Shown piece after piece: positions 63,801-64,000 of a stretch of DNA of 64,000 bases (positions within the stretch are counted from its first letter, which is position 1; each line of letters starts with the position of its first letter). The translations under genes were made by a program, and so were the position numbers. The notes under the pieces are model-generated. The model was not told the DNA's origin. It worked only from the letters and a program-made list of their open reading frames with translations, and searched no databases. The DNA comes from Prorocentrum cordatum (lineage: Eukaryota > Sar > Dinophyceae > Prorocentrales > Prorocentraceae), in contig CAUYUJ010007413.1 in the NCBI GenBank assembly GCA_963575745.1, forward strand, positions 391,667 through 455,666, in the 5' to 3' direction.

Positions 63801-64000
63801 GATGAGATCGGCCACGGATGCCGTCTGCGATCGCTGCTTGGCCCGAGCGCTCACGTCTATAGCATCGCCCGCGTCGTCGCCATGGCCAAGCGCAGTCACG
63901 ATTCGCTCGAGCAAAGCCGCGGACACGCCGCGCAGGGCCAGACCCTGTTGCAGTCGAGCCCGCTGCTCCACCTGCTTGTCCACCTGCAGGGCGCGTTTCC
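60866..64000 (-). repeat. 3.1-kb duplicated block, copy 2, runs to window end
   Basis: Second copy of 47621-50739. It includes the AT-rich flank (60866-61260), the palindrome cluster (61478-61550) and the transposase-like gene. The window ends 1-2 bases before the position of its ATG. Confidence 0.9.
61576..64000 (-). pseudogene. tnp2/KDZ/Plavaka-like DDE transposase-family gene, copy 2, frameshifted
   Basis: Same protein as 50739-48331, with the ATG just outside the window. KPKHHYLWHVPDQ is in frame here, showing that copy 1 lost one A. Copy 2 has its own breaks: a T3 instead of T4 run near 63331 (after residue about 220) and CC instead of CCC near 61793, which shifts the C-terminal domain. 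It shares the in-frame TGA (about 63058) and the A4-run shift (about 62568). The poly-Glu tract is about 21 codons (61957-62021) against 14 in copy 1. Neither copy as read can make a full protein without an intron, correction or recoding. Confidence 0.6.

Overview
The window looks like nuclear DNA of a dinoflagellate. The evidence is: (i) a decayed spliced-leader sequence (16097-16114, TAGCCATTTTGATTCAAG, two mismatches to the matching part of the dinoflagellate spliced leader) just ahead of an intronless gene; (ii) protein families I recognise from memory as high-copy dinoflagellate families; (iii) GT-AG introns plus one probable GC-AG intron; (iv) a one-directional cluster of genes; and (v) about 47 kb that is almost gene-free and full of simple repeats, satellites and short inverted-repeat elements. 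The species cannot be fixed from the sequence, and no database was searched.

Layout. 1-1.25 kb: the end of a coiled-coil, lysine-rich protein gene on the minus strand, with two homopolymer frameshifts. 1.4-10.3 kb: GGA/TCC arrays, a 0.93-kb duplication, GCGTCGATT arrays and several non-autonomous inverted-repeat elements, one with a clean 5-bp target duplication. 10.4-13.6 kb: a 77-bp satellite. 15.4-16.9 kb: a coding island of ordinary-looking protein sequence, holding an unrecognised minus-strand fragment and a retrocopy-like secreted-type gene behind the relict spliced leader. 17-44.8 kb: microsatellites, a 1.6-kb tandem duplication with foldback elements, and dispersed repeat families, with no convincing gene. 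44.8-47.6 kb: a 64-bp satellite whose units can each fold into a hairpin.

47.6-64 kb is the gene-rich part. All recognisable genes lie on the minus strand. In transcription order they are: a four-exon gene (60681 to about 58558), a two-exon proline-rich gene (57786-56742), a C2H2-like gene (56189-55551), a two-exon zinc-ribbon/RS-rich gene (54339-52394), a small ORF (51582-51286), and a degenerate gene (50739-48331) whose motif order resembles tnp2/KDZ/Plavaka-type DDE transposases. This last gene, with its AT-rich 3' flank, recurs after a 100-N assembly gap (60866-64000), about 13.2 kb downstream. The cluster is therefore either a tandemly repeated gene module, a very large mobile unit, or an assembly artefact at the gap.

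Introns and spacers of this cluster, but not the 47 kb to its left, are studded with a 15-bp palindrome GGCGG-N5-CCGCC (more than 25 copies). There is also an array of TGTTATCA-type iterons at 54.7-54.87 kb. These features, together with the transposase-like gene, are the best candidate for an undescribed system in the window.
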